A stretch of DNA of 64,000 bases from Pseudanabaena sp. FACHB-2040 (GTDB taxonomy: Bacteria; Cyanobacteriota; Cyanobacteriia; Phormidesmidales; Phormidesmidaceae): the NCBI RefSeq assembly GCF_014696715.1, contig NZ_JACJQO010000019.1, positions 248,001-312,000 of the forward strand. The letters are read 5' to 3'. Both the position numbers and the translations under genes were made by a program. Of this stretch, positions 1-7,597 are shown piece by piece; position 1 is the first letter of the stretch; each line of letters starts with the position of its first letter. Under the pieces are notes generated by a model. The model saw only the letters and a list, made by a program, of their open reading frames with translations, was not told where the DNA came from and did no database searches.

Positions 1-185
1 CCTATTTAGACGTAGATCTCAACCAAATTGCCGCCAATGCCCGCCAAATCAATCCTCAAGTTAAAATCATTCCCGTCTCCGCCAAAACCGAGGAAGGACT
101 AGCAGCCTGGTTCGACTGGATCCGCGCTGCTGTAGGTAAGAGGTCGCCCCAACTCGTCTCTAGTGCTGATACCGCAAGACCTTGA
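1..185 (+). CDS. hypB: HypB, hydrogenase/urease nickel-insertion GTPase, C-terminal end only
   Basis: Only the last 60 codons are in the window; the reading frame starts at base 3 and stops with TGA at 183-185. The visible tail reads YLDVDLNQIAANARQINPQ, followed by VKIIPVSAKTEEGLAAW and FDWIR. This matches the end of the SIMIBI-class GTPase HypB, including the SAKT guanine-specificity (G5) motif and the closing W-F-x-W-[IL] helix. HypB loads nickel into [NiFe]-hydrogenase with HypA in the cytoplasm. The rest of the gene, and probably other hyp genes, lie upstream of the window. The tail after the last helix (about 18 residues, Ser/Ala rich) is a normal variable end. Confidence 0.8.
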   Translation, partial: YLDVDLNQIAANARQINPQVKIIPVSAKTEEGLAAWFDWIRAAVGKRSPQLVSSADTARP

Positions 186-229
186 GGGAATCGGGATGCC
201 TACTTGAGCACCGAAAACTCAAAGTAAAA

Positions 230-254
230 GGAGATGCAGTTAAACTGCATCTCC
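230..254 (-). terminator. Hairpin between hypB and the glycosyltransferase
   Basis: A 10-bp perfect stem (GGAGATGCAG / CTGCATCTCC) has a 5-nt loop. Read on the minus strand it is followed by a T-rich stretch (CTTTTACTTT), so it fits best as the terminator of the minus-strand glycosyltransferase whose stop is at 400. It could also end hypB on the plus strand, but no U-tract follows in that direction. Confidence 0.5.
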
Positions 255-399
255 CCATAGGATCTACCGAAACTTGAAATCCGTGTTTAGGCCAAATGCA
301 CTGACCTACTCTAGATAGCTATAGCTTCAGCTATAGCTGAACTTTTCAGCTTTTCATCTTCGAGCACGTGAAGAAGCAACCCACTACCCCAAAGCAACA

Positions 400-1317
400 C
401 TAGGGAGAAGTCACCCTAAGCTTTTTTAAGCGGGTTAGCTTTTCTTTGAGCAGCAGCCAGAAGAACGGCAGGTCATCTACCAGATAGCGTTTCCACAAAC
501 GATGGGGCTCGGTAATCAGACGATACAGCCACTCCAAGCCAAGCTGACTCATAAGCTGAGGAGCACGGGGTTTGTTGCCTGCCTCGAAGTCGATTGCTGC
601 TCCCACTGCCAGGAAAATATCAATGTTGGGCAGATGCTCTCTATACTTGGCGATCCACTTCTCTTGCTTAGGAGCGCCTACGCCTACCACCAAAACATTG
701 GCTGAGGACTGGCGAACCATTTCCAGAATGGCCTGGCACTCATCCTCATTACGCTCAAATCCGAAAGAGGGGGAGTGAGCCTCAACAATGATCTCGCGGC
801 CAATTCGCTCGTTGAGGCGGCGGCGCGCTCTAGCGGCAACCCCTTCAGCGCCTCCTAGCAGAAAGATCTTGATGTGCTCATTATCTTTGTGGTGCTCACA
901 GAAGCTAGGGAATAGGTCTGAGCCTGAGATCTTAGCCTTAATAGGCGTTCCTAAGAACTTAGAGGCAAACATCAGAACCTGGCTGTCGCAAACTCGAAAG
1001 TCTGCCTGGCTATAGGCTTCAACGAACTCAGAGTCTCGCTGCAGCTTCATCAGGTGGTCCACATTAGGCGTGAAGACAACGCCTCGCGTCAGGTTGGTCA
1101 AAAATTCATTAATCGACAGATTGTCAATAGGAACATTTAGAATTTCAACCTGCTCACGCAAGTGAGCATACTGCTGCTTCTGGAGTTCTCGCGCTGTAGA
1201 CGTCAGCGCAGCCTTTCGAAACTCGCGGTAAAGCTGCTGAACCTGCTCTGATGACACCCGCTGAGTAGACTTGTGCTCCATAACTTTTCCCACGGTTATA
1301 AATTTCGGTAGATTCAT
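400..1317 (-). CDS. WecG/TagA/CpsF-family glycosyltransferase
   Basis: A 305-residue protein of the WecG/TagA/CpsF (GT26) family, which moves an N-acetylmannosamine-type or related sugar from a UDP donor onto a lipid-linked acceptor at the inner face of the membrane. Family motifs are clear: TPNVDHLM near residue 83, the SGSDLF loop near 130, GVGAPKQEKW near 210, and the C-terminal AIDFEAGNKPRAP and LGLEWLYRL..EPHRLWKRY block. The first 60 residues are a charged extension before the usual domain start. The ATG at 1317 is preceded by AAGAGAAG. In cyanobacteria such enzymes usually serve exopolysaccharide or cell-surface glycan synthesis; no other glycan genes are adjacent, so the product is unknown. 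The exact sugar specificity cannot be read from sequence. Confidence 0.86.
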   Translation of the reverse strand: MNLPKFITVGKVMEHKSTQRVSSEQVQQLYREFRKAALTSTARELQKQQYAHLREQVEILNVPIDNLSINEFLTNLTRGVVFTPNVDHLMKLQRDSEFVEAYSQADFRVCDSQVLMFASKFLGTPIKAKISGSDLFPSFCEHHKDNEHIKIFLLGGAEGVAARARRRLNERIGREIIVEAHSPSFGFERNEDECQAILEMVRQSSANVLVVGVGAPKQEKWIAKYREHLPNIDIFLAVGAAIDFEAGNKPRAPQLMSQLGLEWLYRLITEPHRLWKRYLVDDLPFFWLLLKEKLTRLKKLRVTSP

Positions 1318-1955
1318 CCACTTCTCTTAGACACCCTGAAGCCTGTGCAGGTTCGGAGATCTATGTTTGGACTGGAAGCGGTCGGCAAACAAACTAGGAT
1401 AGGGCTTCCTAATAGAGGGCTTGAAGGACTCATCAGAGCTACTCAAGCCAAAAGCTAGTTCAAAGTATCCCTGATACCGTCAAACAAACCGGGTTATCTC
1501 CATTTCAGTCCCCATGCCGTTTACAGCTCTGTGCTGCATAAAGAAGCGTTGAACGAGATCGGCAGAACAGTTTGAAATGAAGGGTCCTGACTTCTTGGCC
1601 TAGCCTTGAATACAGGACGCTAACATCACTCGCACATCAGTAAGGGGTGTATCTGATTTGCTTTGGAGCTCTGGGGCTGTACGTGATGCTACGTAATCAT
1701 GCTAAGTCACAGTTAAAGAAGGCGGCGCTGGTCTCCCATTGAGTTCACAAAAGCTGAACATGCTTGTGAAGTTTGCATATGGGCTGAATCCGGGCTTTCC
1801 TAAGCTACAGGTGGGCTTTGCGCAGACTAATGCGTTTAGCTTCAAAAAGGGGTCAGCCTTAAGGCAGAAAGTCAGTGATAGCTCAAAAGTCGAAAGCATC
1901 CTTTGGACTTCAAAGGATGCTTTCTTAAAGGCTGCTTTATTTAGAGGCTGATAAA
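1318..1955. other. Non-coding gap between glycosyltransferase and tRNA-Gln
   Basis: About 640 bases without a convincing gene. The only open frames are short and lack family resemblance; one even runs through the tRNA. The promoter of the glycosyltransferase should lie at the low end. The tRNA terminator hairpin (1892-1924) is the only clear structure. Confidence 0.6.
1892..1924 (-). terminator. Terminator of tRNA-Gln
   Basis: A 14-bp perfect stem (GAAAGCATCCTTTG / CAAAGGATGCTTTC) has a 5-nt loop and lies 31 nt after the tRNA 3' end on the minus strand. It is followed on that strand by GACTTTTGAG, a short T-rich run. Position and stem strength make it the likely end of the tRNA transcript. 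Confidence 0.7.
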
Positions 1956-2027
1956 CTGGGGTGCTAGGATTCGAACCTAGGAATGGCGGGACCAAAACCC
2001 GCTGCCTTACCACTTGGCGACACCCCA
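1956..2027 (-). tRNA. trnQ: tRNA-Gln (anticodon UUG)
   Basis: The minus strand folds as a complete 72-nt cloverleaf. The acceptor stem is TGGGGTG / CACCCCA with discriminator base G, as expected for tRNA-Gln. The D arm contains AAGTGGTAAGGC. The anticodon arm is GCGGG TTTTGGT CCCGC, giving anticodon TTG, and the T arm contains GGTTCGAATCC. CCA is not encoded. It stands alone between the glycosyltransferase and the amine oxidase, and is followed by its own terminator hairpin. Confidence 0.96.
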
Positions 2028-2097
2028 TCGGTGCAGGCTTACGTATATTAGCAGTTTCTCAGGGTTTAATGTCAAGAGGTCTTGTTTGTTTTTTTTG

Positions 2098-2141
2098 AGA
2101 AGACAGAAGCGATTAGTTTGAGATAATCGCTTCTGTCTTCT
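2098..2141 (-). terminator. Strong hairpin at the amine oxidase stop codon
   Basis: An 18-bp perfect stem (AGAAGACAGAAGCGATTA and its complement) with an 8-nt loop begins at the last base of the amine oxidase stop codon. On the minus strand it is followed by C and a run of A, not U; the eight-base T run lies on the plus strand before the stem. It may therefore act as a 3' stabiliser or processing site rather than a textbook intrinsic terminator, or it may stop transcription by stem strength alone. Confidence 0.5.
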
Positions 2142-4072
2142 TAACTGTGGCAATGCCCCTGCTTAGGCGGCGATGGCGGCACGTCTAGGGCAGGGTTGCG
2201 GTCAAAGAACCCAACGGGTTTGAGGGTAAAGCCGCTGTAGGCAACTGGCATAACTGGCCAATCTTCAGGGCGGGGAATATGGTGGTGACCGAAGGTGTAC
2301 CAGACGACGACATCAGTGTTTTCGAGGGGTCGGTCTGCCTGGGTCCACTTGGGCAACCCTTCGCCACCTGCGTGCTGGTTGGGATACGCCCCGGCTGAGA
2401 ACTTCTCATCGGCCTGGTAGGGGGTGACCCACAGGTGCTTAGTGAGGAAGCCAGCTCGCTTGAGAATGGGCGCGTCGGGGTGGGCAAAGGGCAGTATGTT
2501 TTCACCGGGAATGAGCTTGAAGGCGACGGGCTTGTCTAGACGGTTGGTAACGTTGGGGTTTACCACTTTCCAGTAGCGGCCTACCAGCGGATCGATGATG
2601 CGCTGCGCTGCTTGCTCTGTGCCAAGCAGCGTTTCGACAGCGTAGCAGGCGTTGCCGTAGGGGTTGTCTGGCCCCATGGGCTCAGAGGCTGTGTTGACCT
2701 CGTACACCGAGTTCTCCCCGCCATCAATGTCGAAGTCTAGCCGCATGCCAAAAAAGTGCTGATGAATAATGGCATTGAGGTCAGGAGCGACTAGAGTGCC
2801 GTACTTGGGCTGATCAGCTAAGGCCCCACACAGCAAAATGCCTGTCAGCTTGATTTCGTATTGGATGGTGCCGTCTTGGTAGAAGTACCAGTAGAAACCG
2901 TATTCGTAGTTATCGACGGTGGCGATGAAGGAGAGAACAAGCCGCCGTGATCGCCGCACATCTGTGTGCTCACGCCGCCAGTCGTAGTGCTTCCAGAGAA
3001 TGCCGAAGTCTTCTTCGTGCAGGCATACGGCATTTTCAGTAATAGCTACATTGCCCCGGCTGTCGGTCAGCACCGCATCAAAGTAGCGAATCTCGCCCAG
3101 GCAGTCGCAGCCGTTGGTGAGGGAATTGGCGAGCATACCGACGCCATGTTCGCCCAGATCAAAGGCATTTTTTCGGAAGTGCTGAGGCCGGGGATCGTTG
3201 TAGGGCACGACCATCTCGGCCATGGAAGCTCGGTAGAGAATGGGCCGTAGCCGTCCTTCATCTTCATATCCCACCTGGTGCAGCACCAGCCCCTCGCGGG
3301 GAGTGAAGCCGATGCGGATATGCCATTTCTGCCACTTGATCAGGTGCCCCTCAATGGTGAAGCTGGGGCCTTCGGGCTGGCTGATGTGAAGCGGCTTGAG
3401 GTCTTGGCGGAATTTGTCTTGATAAAATTCTCGGGCATATTCGCCGGGGTCGGGGGGTACGGGGACGGCTCCCACGTCCTCAATGCGAACGAGCTCCATC
3501 GTATTGAGATCGACGACGGGCACTAGTCCATCGATGGGGCGCGAGTAGAAGTTGCTCTCGGGGGTGTTGCGGACGTAGCAGAGGCAGCGGGAGAGCCGCA
3601 GGCCAACCTCATTTTCAAAGCCAAAGTTGCCGATGGCCCAGGGATCGACCACGACTGTCTCAAGATCCAGTCCTCGCTTCTCGACGGCTGCTTTAAAGGC
3701 TGGGTGAGCTTTAACAGCAGCTTCACATTCAGCCAGTTCGTCGGCCATGATGTTGGGCTGCACGTCGGGGATGTGCTGCCAGGACGTAACGGTATTTTGA
3801 TCGAGGGAGACAATTGCCTCGTAAACTTTGCCGGTGACGTTGTCGAGCAGGATGAAAAAGGCTTCCCGCGCTAGCGCCTCGCCGGGTTTATAGTTCAGAA
3901 CGGCTGTCTTAGGCGGTTCGTGGAGCGTGACGACCGGAAACCGAAAGGTATCACCAGCTGCTTTTTCTTGGCGAACGATTGCAACAGCGCGCTGGATCTC
4001 CTCAGCAGTGAGCGGCTCTAGTGGATGCAGGTGTGGGGTTGAAGCCACGGGGGGTATTGAAGTGAGTGTCAT
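2141..4072 (-). CDS. Copper-containing primary-amine oxidase
   Basis: A 643-residue copper amine oxidase, which oxidises primary amines to aldehydes with release of ammonia and hydrogen peroxide. The TPQ cofactor precursor is Tyr389 in the motif TVDNYEYG. The catalytic base is Asp305 in NAFDLGEHGVG. Copper ligands are His437 and His439 in IIHQHFFG, with the third in the C-terminal FGHHHIPRPEDWP block. Length matches the bacterial family. There is no signal peptide or lipobox, so a cytosolic enzyme is expected, unlike the periplasmic E. coli enzyme. The gene is divergent from a PotD-like binding protein, sharing a 159-bp intergenic region, which suggests a role in using imported amines or polyamines. 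Exact substrate is not readable. Confidence 0.94.
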   Translation of the reverse strand: MTLTSIPPVASTPHLHPLEPLTAEEIQRAVAIVRQEKAAGDTFRFPVVTLHEPPKTAVLNYKPGEALAREAFFILLDNVTGKVYEAIVSLDQNTVTSWQHIPDVQPNIMADELAECEAAVKAHPAFKAAVEKRGLDLETVVVDPWAIGNFGFENEVGLRLSRCLCYVRNTPESNFYSRPIDGLVPVVDLNTMELVRIEDVGAVPVPPDPGEYAREFYQDKFRQDLKPLHISQPEGPSFTIEGHLIKWQKWHIRIGFTPREGLVLHQVGYEDEGRLRPILYRASMAEMVVPYNDPRPQHFRKNAFDLGEHGVGMLANSLTNGCDCLGEIRYFDAVLTDSRGNVAITENAVCLHEEDFGILWKHYDWRREHTDVRRSRRLVLSFIATVDNYEYGFYWYFYQDGTIQYEIKLTGILLCGALADQPKYGTLVAPDLNAIIHQHFFGMRLDFDIDGGENSVYEVNTASEPMGPDNPYGNACYAVETLLGTEQAAQRIIDPLVGRYWKVVNPNVTNRLDKPVAFKLIPGENILPFAHPDAPILKRAGFLTKHLWVTPYQADEKFSAGAYPNQHAGGEGLPKWTQADRPLENTDVVVWYTFGHHHIPRPEDWPVMPVAYSGFTLKPVGFFDRNPALDVPPSPPKQGHCHS

Positions 4073-4231
4073 GCAAAATGCCTACGTTTCGTAACAAGTG
4101 CAGTAGTGCACCAAAAACATTGGGGGTATCGTAATGCAATCCCTGGGTGGCTGGCTGTTTCGCCTCGACACATTTCCGGGAAAAGCCGCGCCCGCTTCCT
4201 CTTTATCCCTGGAGACAGGACTGTTGACTGT
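4073..4231. promoter_or_regulatory. Shared divergent promoter region, amine oxidase / PotD-like
   Basis: This 159-bp gap must hold the promoters of both the amine oxidase and the divergent potD-like gene. I see no clear paired -35/-10 box and no NtcA-type GTA-N8-TAC palindrome. The call rests on gene arrangement only. Confidence 0.35.
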
Positions 4232-5308
4232 ATGAAATTGAAACTGGATGCGATCGCACTTAGCCTCCTCTGGATTTGCCTTACCCTCAGCCTTAGCCTG
4301 ATCAGCTTTACTGCCCCAGCCCAGGCAGCCAGTTGCACCCTTCGCATTATCGGATGGGAGGGCTACATGGATGAGTCTTTTAGCAAACCCTTTGAGGAAG
4401 AGTACGGCTGCAGGGTGGTGCCAACCTATGCCGGGTCCTCCGATGAGATGTATGCCAAAATTCGCGCTAGCAAAGGCAAGAACTACGACTTGGTGACAGC
4501 CTCCGGCGATTTAACCAAGCGCCTATACGATTCTGGCCTGGTAGCGCCTCTGGATCTGGAGCAGGTGCCTAACTACGGCGATCTCTTCCCCATTTTTAAG
4601 CAGCCAGAGTACAACACCTTTGACGGCACCCCCTATGGCGTATCAATCGGTTGGGGGCCGGACTTTCTGATCTACGACACCTCGGTGGTCAAGCAGGAAC
4701 CCCAGTCCTGGGCAGTGCTGTATGAAGAGAAATACAAGGGCAAGATCTCGCTGCCGGACTACCCCATCTTCTCTGCCGATGTGGCCTTGTGGGGTGGCAA
4801 GCCCGACATCTACGACCTGGACAAAAGCACTCTAGACAACGACATCAAGCCCAAGCTGTTTGACCTGCGACCCCAAGTGCGTAAGTTCTGGAGCAGCCAG
4901 GGCGAACTCTCCCAGCTATTCCTAAACAAAGAAGTCACAATGGCCTGGGCCTGGCCGGTCACGATTGAGGAACTAAAGCGGGCCGACTTTCCGATAGGAG
5001 CCACCATTCCCCAAGAAGGGGCGACGGGCTGGAGCGATTCTTGGATGCTGATGAAGGGATCTAAAAACGCTGACATTGCCCATGCCTGGATGAATTACAT
5101 GCTCACTGGGCCCGCTCAAAAGGCGATGTCTGATGTGACTGGCTACTGGCCTGTATCTAGCCAGGTGCTGCCGCTCCTGAGTGAGGAGAAGATTGCTGAC
5201 TGGCACCTAGATGATTTAGAGAACTACTACAGCAATATCTACTTCTGGGAAACAGTGCCCAACTATGATGAATGGGTCGCCCTCTGGAATGAGTTCCGAG
5301 GACAGTAG
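4232..5308 (+). CDS. PotD-like spermidine/putrescine-binding protein (first copy)
   Basis: A 358-residue periplasmic polyamine-type binding protein. I chose the ATG at 4232 because a normal signal peptide starts there: MKLKLDAIALS, a hydrophobic core, then TAPAQAAS with an A-x-A cleavage site. A longer frame upstream adds residues with no export character. The mature part begins with the PotD/PotF pattern LRIIGWEGYMDESFSKPFEE and carries DLVTASGDL, PYGVSIGWGPDFLIYD and the C-terminal WMNYMLTGPAQKAMSD block. It should deliver polyamines or a related cation to an ABC permease. A PotB-like permease lies 1.4 kb downstream, but no PotA or PotC is nearby. The complete pot operon at 49.8-54.1 kb carries a different PotD, so this is a diverged second copy. 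Confidence 0.85.
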   Translation: MKLKLDAIALSLLWICLTLSLSLISFTAPAQAASCTLRIIGWEGYMDESFSKPFEEEYGCRVVPTYAGSSDEMYAKIRASKGKNYDLVTASGDLTKRLYDSGLVAPLDLEQVPNYGDLFPIFKQPEYNTFDGTPYGVSIGWGPDFLIYDTSVVKQEPQSWAVLYEEKYKGKISLPDYPIFSADVALWGGKPDIYDLDKSTLDNDIKPKLFDLRPQVRKFWSSQGELSQLFLNKEVTMAWAWPVTIEELKRADFPIGATIPQEGATGWSDSWMLMKGSKNADIAHAWMNYMLTGPAQKAMSDVTGYWPVSSQVLPLLSEEKIADWHLDDLENYYSNIYFWETVPNYDEWVALWNEFRGQ

Positions 5309-5402
5309 ATGGGGTTTGAATCATAATTGATGCAGTGTTCTATTGCTTAGTTTGGGTTCTAACCAGGCATGACTCAACTGGGCAATCCTTGAGTTAGAAG
5401 CA

Positions 5403-5990
5403 ATGACGGTAGCTACTAATCGTTTCACGTTTGACGAGTATCTGCACTACGAAGATGGCGCAGATACTCGCTATGAGTTAGTTAATGGTGAACTGGTACC
5501 CATGAGTTTGGGCAGTGGGCTACATGGCGAAATCATGCATTTCCTTGAGCGTAGCTTTGAGCAAACTATTCAACAGCAGGCACTACCTTGGGTCGCTCGA
5601 AAAGGCGTTATTGGCGTGCGATCGCCTCAGCGGGGCCGCTGGGATACCTCTCGGATTCCAGACGTCACTGTACTGCCGCTTGAACAATGGAGGCTGCTCC
5701 GCAATCGAGAATCTGTTATTGAGTTGACAGATCCTCCGCCGCTTCTAGTCGTTGAAGTAGTAAGTGAATCTACAAAAAGTGTTGATTACCGTGCTAAGCG
5801 CTCTGAATATGGAGTATTAGGCATTCCTGAATACTGGATTGTGGACCCCTTGGAACAAAAAATTACGCTCTGCGTATTGATTGAAGGTTTCTACGATGCT
5901 TTAACAGTTTCAGGAGCACAGACGATGGCATCAACAACTTTCCCAACGTTAGATTTAACTGCTGAGAAAATTCTCAACCCAGACACCTAA
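5403..5990 (+). CDS. Uma2-family (DUF820) putative endonuclease
   Basis: A 195-residue member of the Uma2/DUF820 family, very numerous in cyanobacteria and predicted to have a PD-(D/E)XK nuclease fold. Visible marks are TFDEYLHYEDGADTRYELVNGE at the N-terminus, SRIPDVTVLP in the middle, and LLVVEVVSESTKSVDYRAKR followed by YGVLGIPEYWIVDP. The D, E and K of the nuclease core are present. Biological role is unknown; these genes multiply and move within cyanobacterial genomes. It is inserted between the potD-like gene and the coq4-like gene and probably has nothing to do with amine uptake. Confidence 0.85.
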   Translation: MTVATNRFTFDEYLHYEDGADTRYELVNGELVPMSLGSGLHGEIMHFLERSFEQTIQQQALPWVARKGVIGVRSPQRGRWDTSRIPDVTVLPLEQWRLLRNRESVIELTDPPPLLVVEVVSESTKSVDYRAKRSEYGVLGIPEYWIVDPLEQKITLCVLIEGFYDALTVSGAQTMASTTFPTLDLTAEKILNPDT

Positions 5991-6076
5991 ATCCACCCTT
6001 TCGGGTGACCTTCCAACCTCAGATTACTCAACATCTTCTCAATTGGCTTTTACCCTGAGAGTAGATGCGTTAATTT

Positions 6077-6700
6077 GTGCCTATGTTAAACGCTCTTAAC
6101 AAAGTGAGTCAACTGCTAGAGGCCAAACAGGAAAACCGTTTGGGAGACTTTGCCATTCTCAAGTCAGACCTTTTTGGAGCAAAGGTAAACCCAAAAGTTG
6201 CCTCTCTTTTGGAGCCAGTTATTGGCTATTACCCCCCTATCGATCTAGACAACTTAATGCAGTATCCGGCAGGCACCTTTGGCTATGAGTACGCCCATCA
6301 TATGAAGGAGAATGGCCTCACGCCTCTTAACGTTAGCCCTGAGTTGGGCGAGGTTGCACGCCGGAATGTATTTGCCCTGCGCTATGCCGTAACCCATGAC
6401 ATTATTCATGTGCTGCTGGGGTTTGACACGAGCTATGCGGGCGAGATTGGGGTGCTGGCTTTTGCAGCGGAGCAGGGTTATAGTCCTTCTCTACGATTTA
6501 GCTTGCAGCTAGCGCGGTGGCTTTACCCGCTGATTGCGCCAGGGCAGAAAGCTGCGATCGCAACCAACACCCGCAAAGGCCGCAACCTGGCTCAACAGGC
6601 CAAATTTCTCCTAGGCTATCGCTTTGAGGAGCACTGGCAGGAAGCTATTGGAGAGGTGCGATCGCAATTAGGCCTGCCGCCTCACCCCGAAGCCCTCTAA
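6077..6700 (+). CDS. Coq4-family protein
   Basis: A 207-residue protein of the Coq4 family. Coq4 organises ubiquinone synthesis in mitochondria; the cyanobacterial homologues have no established function, and cyanobacteria make plastoquinone rather than ubiquinone. The Coq4 zinc-type motif is visible: YAVTHDIIHVLLGFD followed by AGEIGVLAFAAEQ (H-D-x-x-H plus a downstream Glu). The N-terminus (ILKSDLFGAKVNPKVAS) and the YPAGTFGYEYAHHM segment also fit. The start may be GTG at 6077 or ATG at 6083; the choice changes two residues. The next gene, a PotB-like permease, begins 11 nt after the stop, so the two are likely co-transcribed. Confidence 0.8.
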   Translation: MPMLNALNKVSQLLEAKQENRLGDFAILKSDLFGAKVNPKVASLLEPVIGYYPPIDLDNLMQYPAGTFGYEYAHHMKENGLTPLNVSPELGEVARRNVFALRYAVTHDIIHVLLGFDTSYAGEIGVLAFAAEQGYSPSLRFSLQLARWLYPLIAPGQKAAIATNTRKGRNLAQQAKFLLGYRFEEHWQEAIGEVRSQLGLPPHPEAL

Positions 6701-6710
6701 CCCGTTAAGT

Positions 6711-7586
6711 ATGACTGCTATTTTTCCATTTTTGCCTGCCGCAAAGAAACCTGCTTCGACATTTTGGGCAACTTTCCTGCCGCCCTTTGTGTGGATGGCA
6801 GGGTTCTACTTTTTGCCGCTAACGATCTTACTGAGCTACGCCTTCTTTCGGCACGAATATGTCGATATCATTCCTGAGTTTACCTGGGAGAACTTTGGGC
6901 AAATTCTCAGCAATATTGGCTATCGAAATACGCTGGGAAGAACCCTAAGCATTGCCGCCTTGGTGACTGGAATTGATCTAATGTTGGCCTTTCCGGTAGC
7001 GGCGTATCTGGTATTTTATGCAGGCAAATTCAAGCAAACCCTGACGCTCTTGATTTTGCTGCCGCTGTGGTCCAGCTATTTGGTGCGGGTCTTTGCGTGG
7101 CGCATCATTCTCGGCTACAACGGGGTGCTCAATAGCCTGTTGGTGTGGCTGGGGGTCTTGAACGAACCCTCGGCACTGTTTCTCTACAACAAGTTTTCGA
7201 TGGTGATCACGCTCTGCTACGTGTGGCTGCCGTTTATGATTTTGCCTCTAATAACTGCCTTTGAAAGGCTGCCCAAAAATCTGCTGGAAGCCTCTTCCGA
7301 CCTAGGTGCACCGCCGACCTACACCTTTAGGCGGGTAATGTTGCCGCTGGTGCTGCCAGGAATGTTGGCGGGGGGGCTATCAGTGTTCAGCCTGACAATG
7401 GGCGACTACATCACAGCGTCGCTGGTGGGTGGGGCAGGGGATATTCTAGTGGGCAACATTGTGGCTAGCCAGTTTGGCGTAGCGGCCAACTGGCCTCTGG
7501 GATCTGCCTTTGCCGTGGTGGTGCTGCTGGTGTTGTTTGGACTGATTGCCGTGATGGCCAAACGCGGGGTTTTAGAAAACCTGTAG
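6711..7586 (+). CDS. PotB-like ABC permease (first copy)
   Basis: A 291-residue inner-membrane permease of the spermidine/putrescine type with about six membrane helices. The EAA loop that docks the ATPase is present as EASSDLGAPPTYTFRRVMLP, followed by LVLPGMLAGG. The first helix FLPPFVWMAGFYFLPL is typical of PotB. The start ATG lies 10 bases after the coq4-like stop. It probably pairs with the PotD-like protein at 4.2-5.3 kb. No PotC or PotA lies in this cluster: the next gene runs the other way. It must borrow partners from the complete pot operon 43 kb away or from elsewhere, or form a homodimer. Confidence 0.85.
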   Translation: MTAIFPFLPAAKKPASTFWATFLPPFVWMAGFYFLPLTILLSYAFFRHEYVDIIPEFTWENFGQILSNIGYRNTLGRTLSIAALVTGIDLMLAFPVAAYLVFYAGKFKQTLTLLILLPLWSSYLVRVFAWRIILGYNGVLNSLLVWLGVLNEPSALFLYNKFSMVITLCYVWLPFMILPLITAFERLPKNLLEASSDLGAPPTYTFRRVMLPLVLPGMLAGGLSVFSLTMGDYITASLVGGAGDILVGNIVASQFGVAANWPLGSAFAVVVLLVLFGLIAVMAKRGVLENL

Positions 7587-7597
7587 CAATCAGACGA

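Noticed and set aside
1702-2028. A 108-codon minus-strand frame
   Set aside because: It runs through the tRNA-Gln gene and its terminator, so it is not a protein gene.
4073-4231. NtcA-type operator between amine oxidase and potD-like gene
   Set aside because: I looked for GTA-N8-TAC on both strands and found no match, so nitrogen control is not supported from the sequence.
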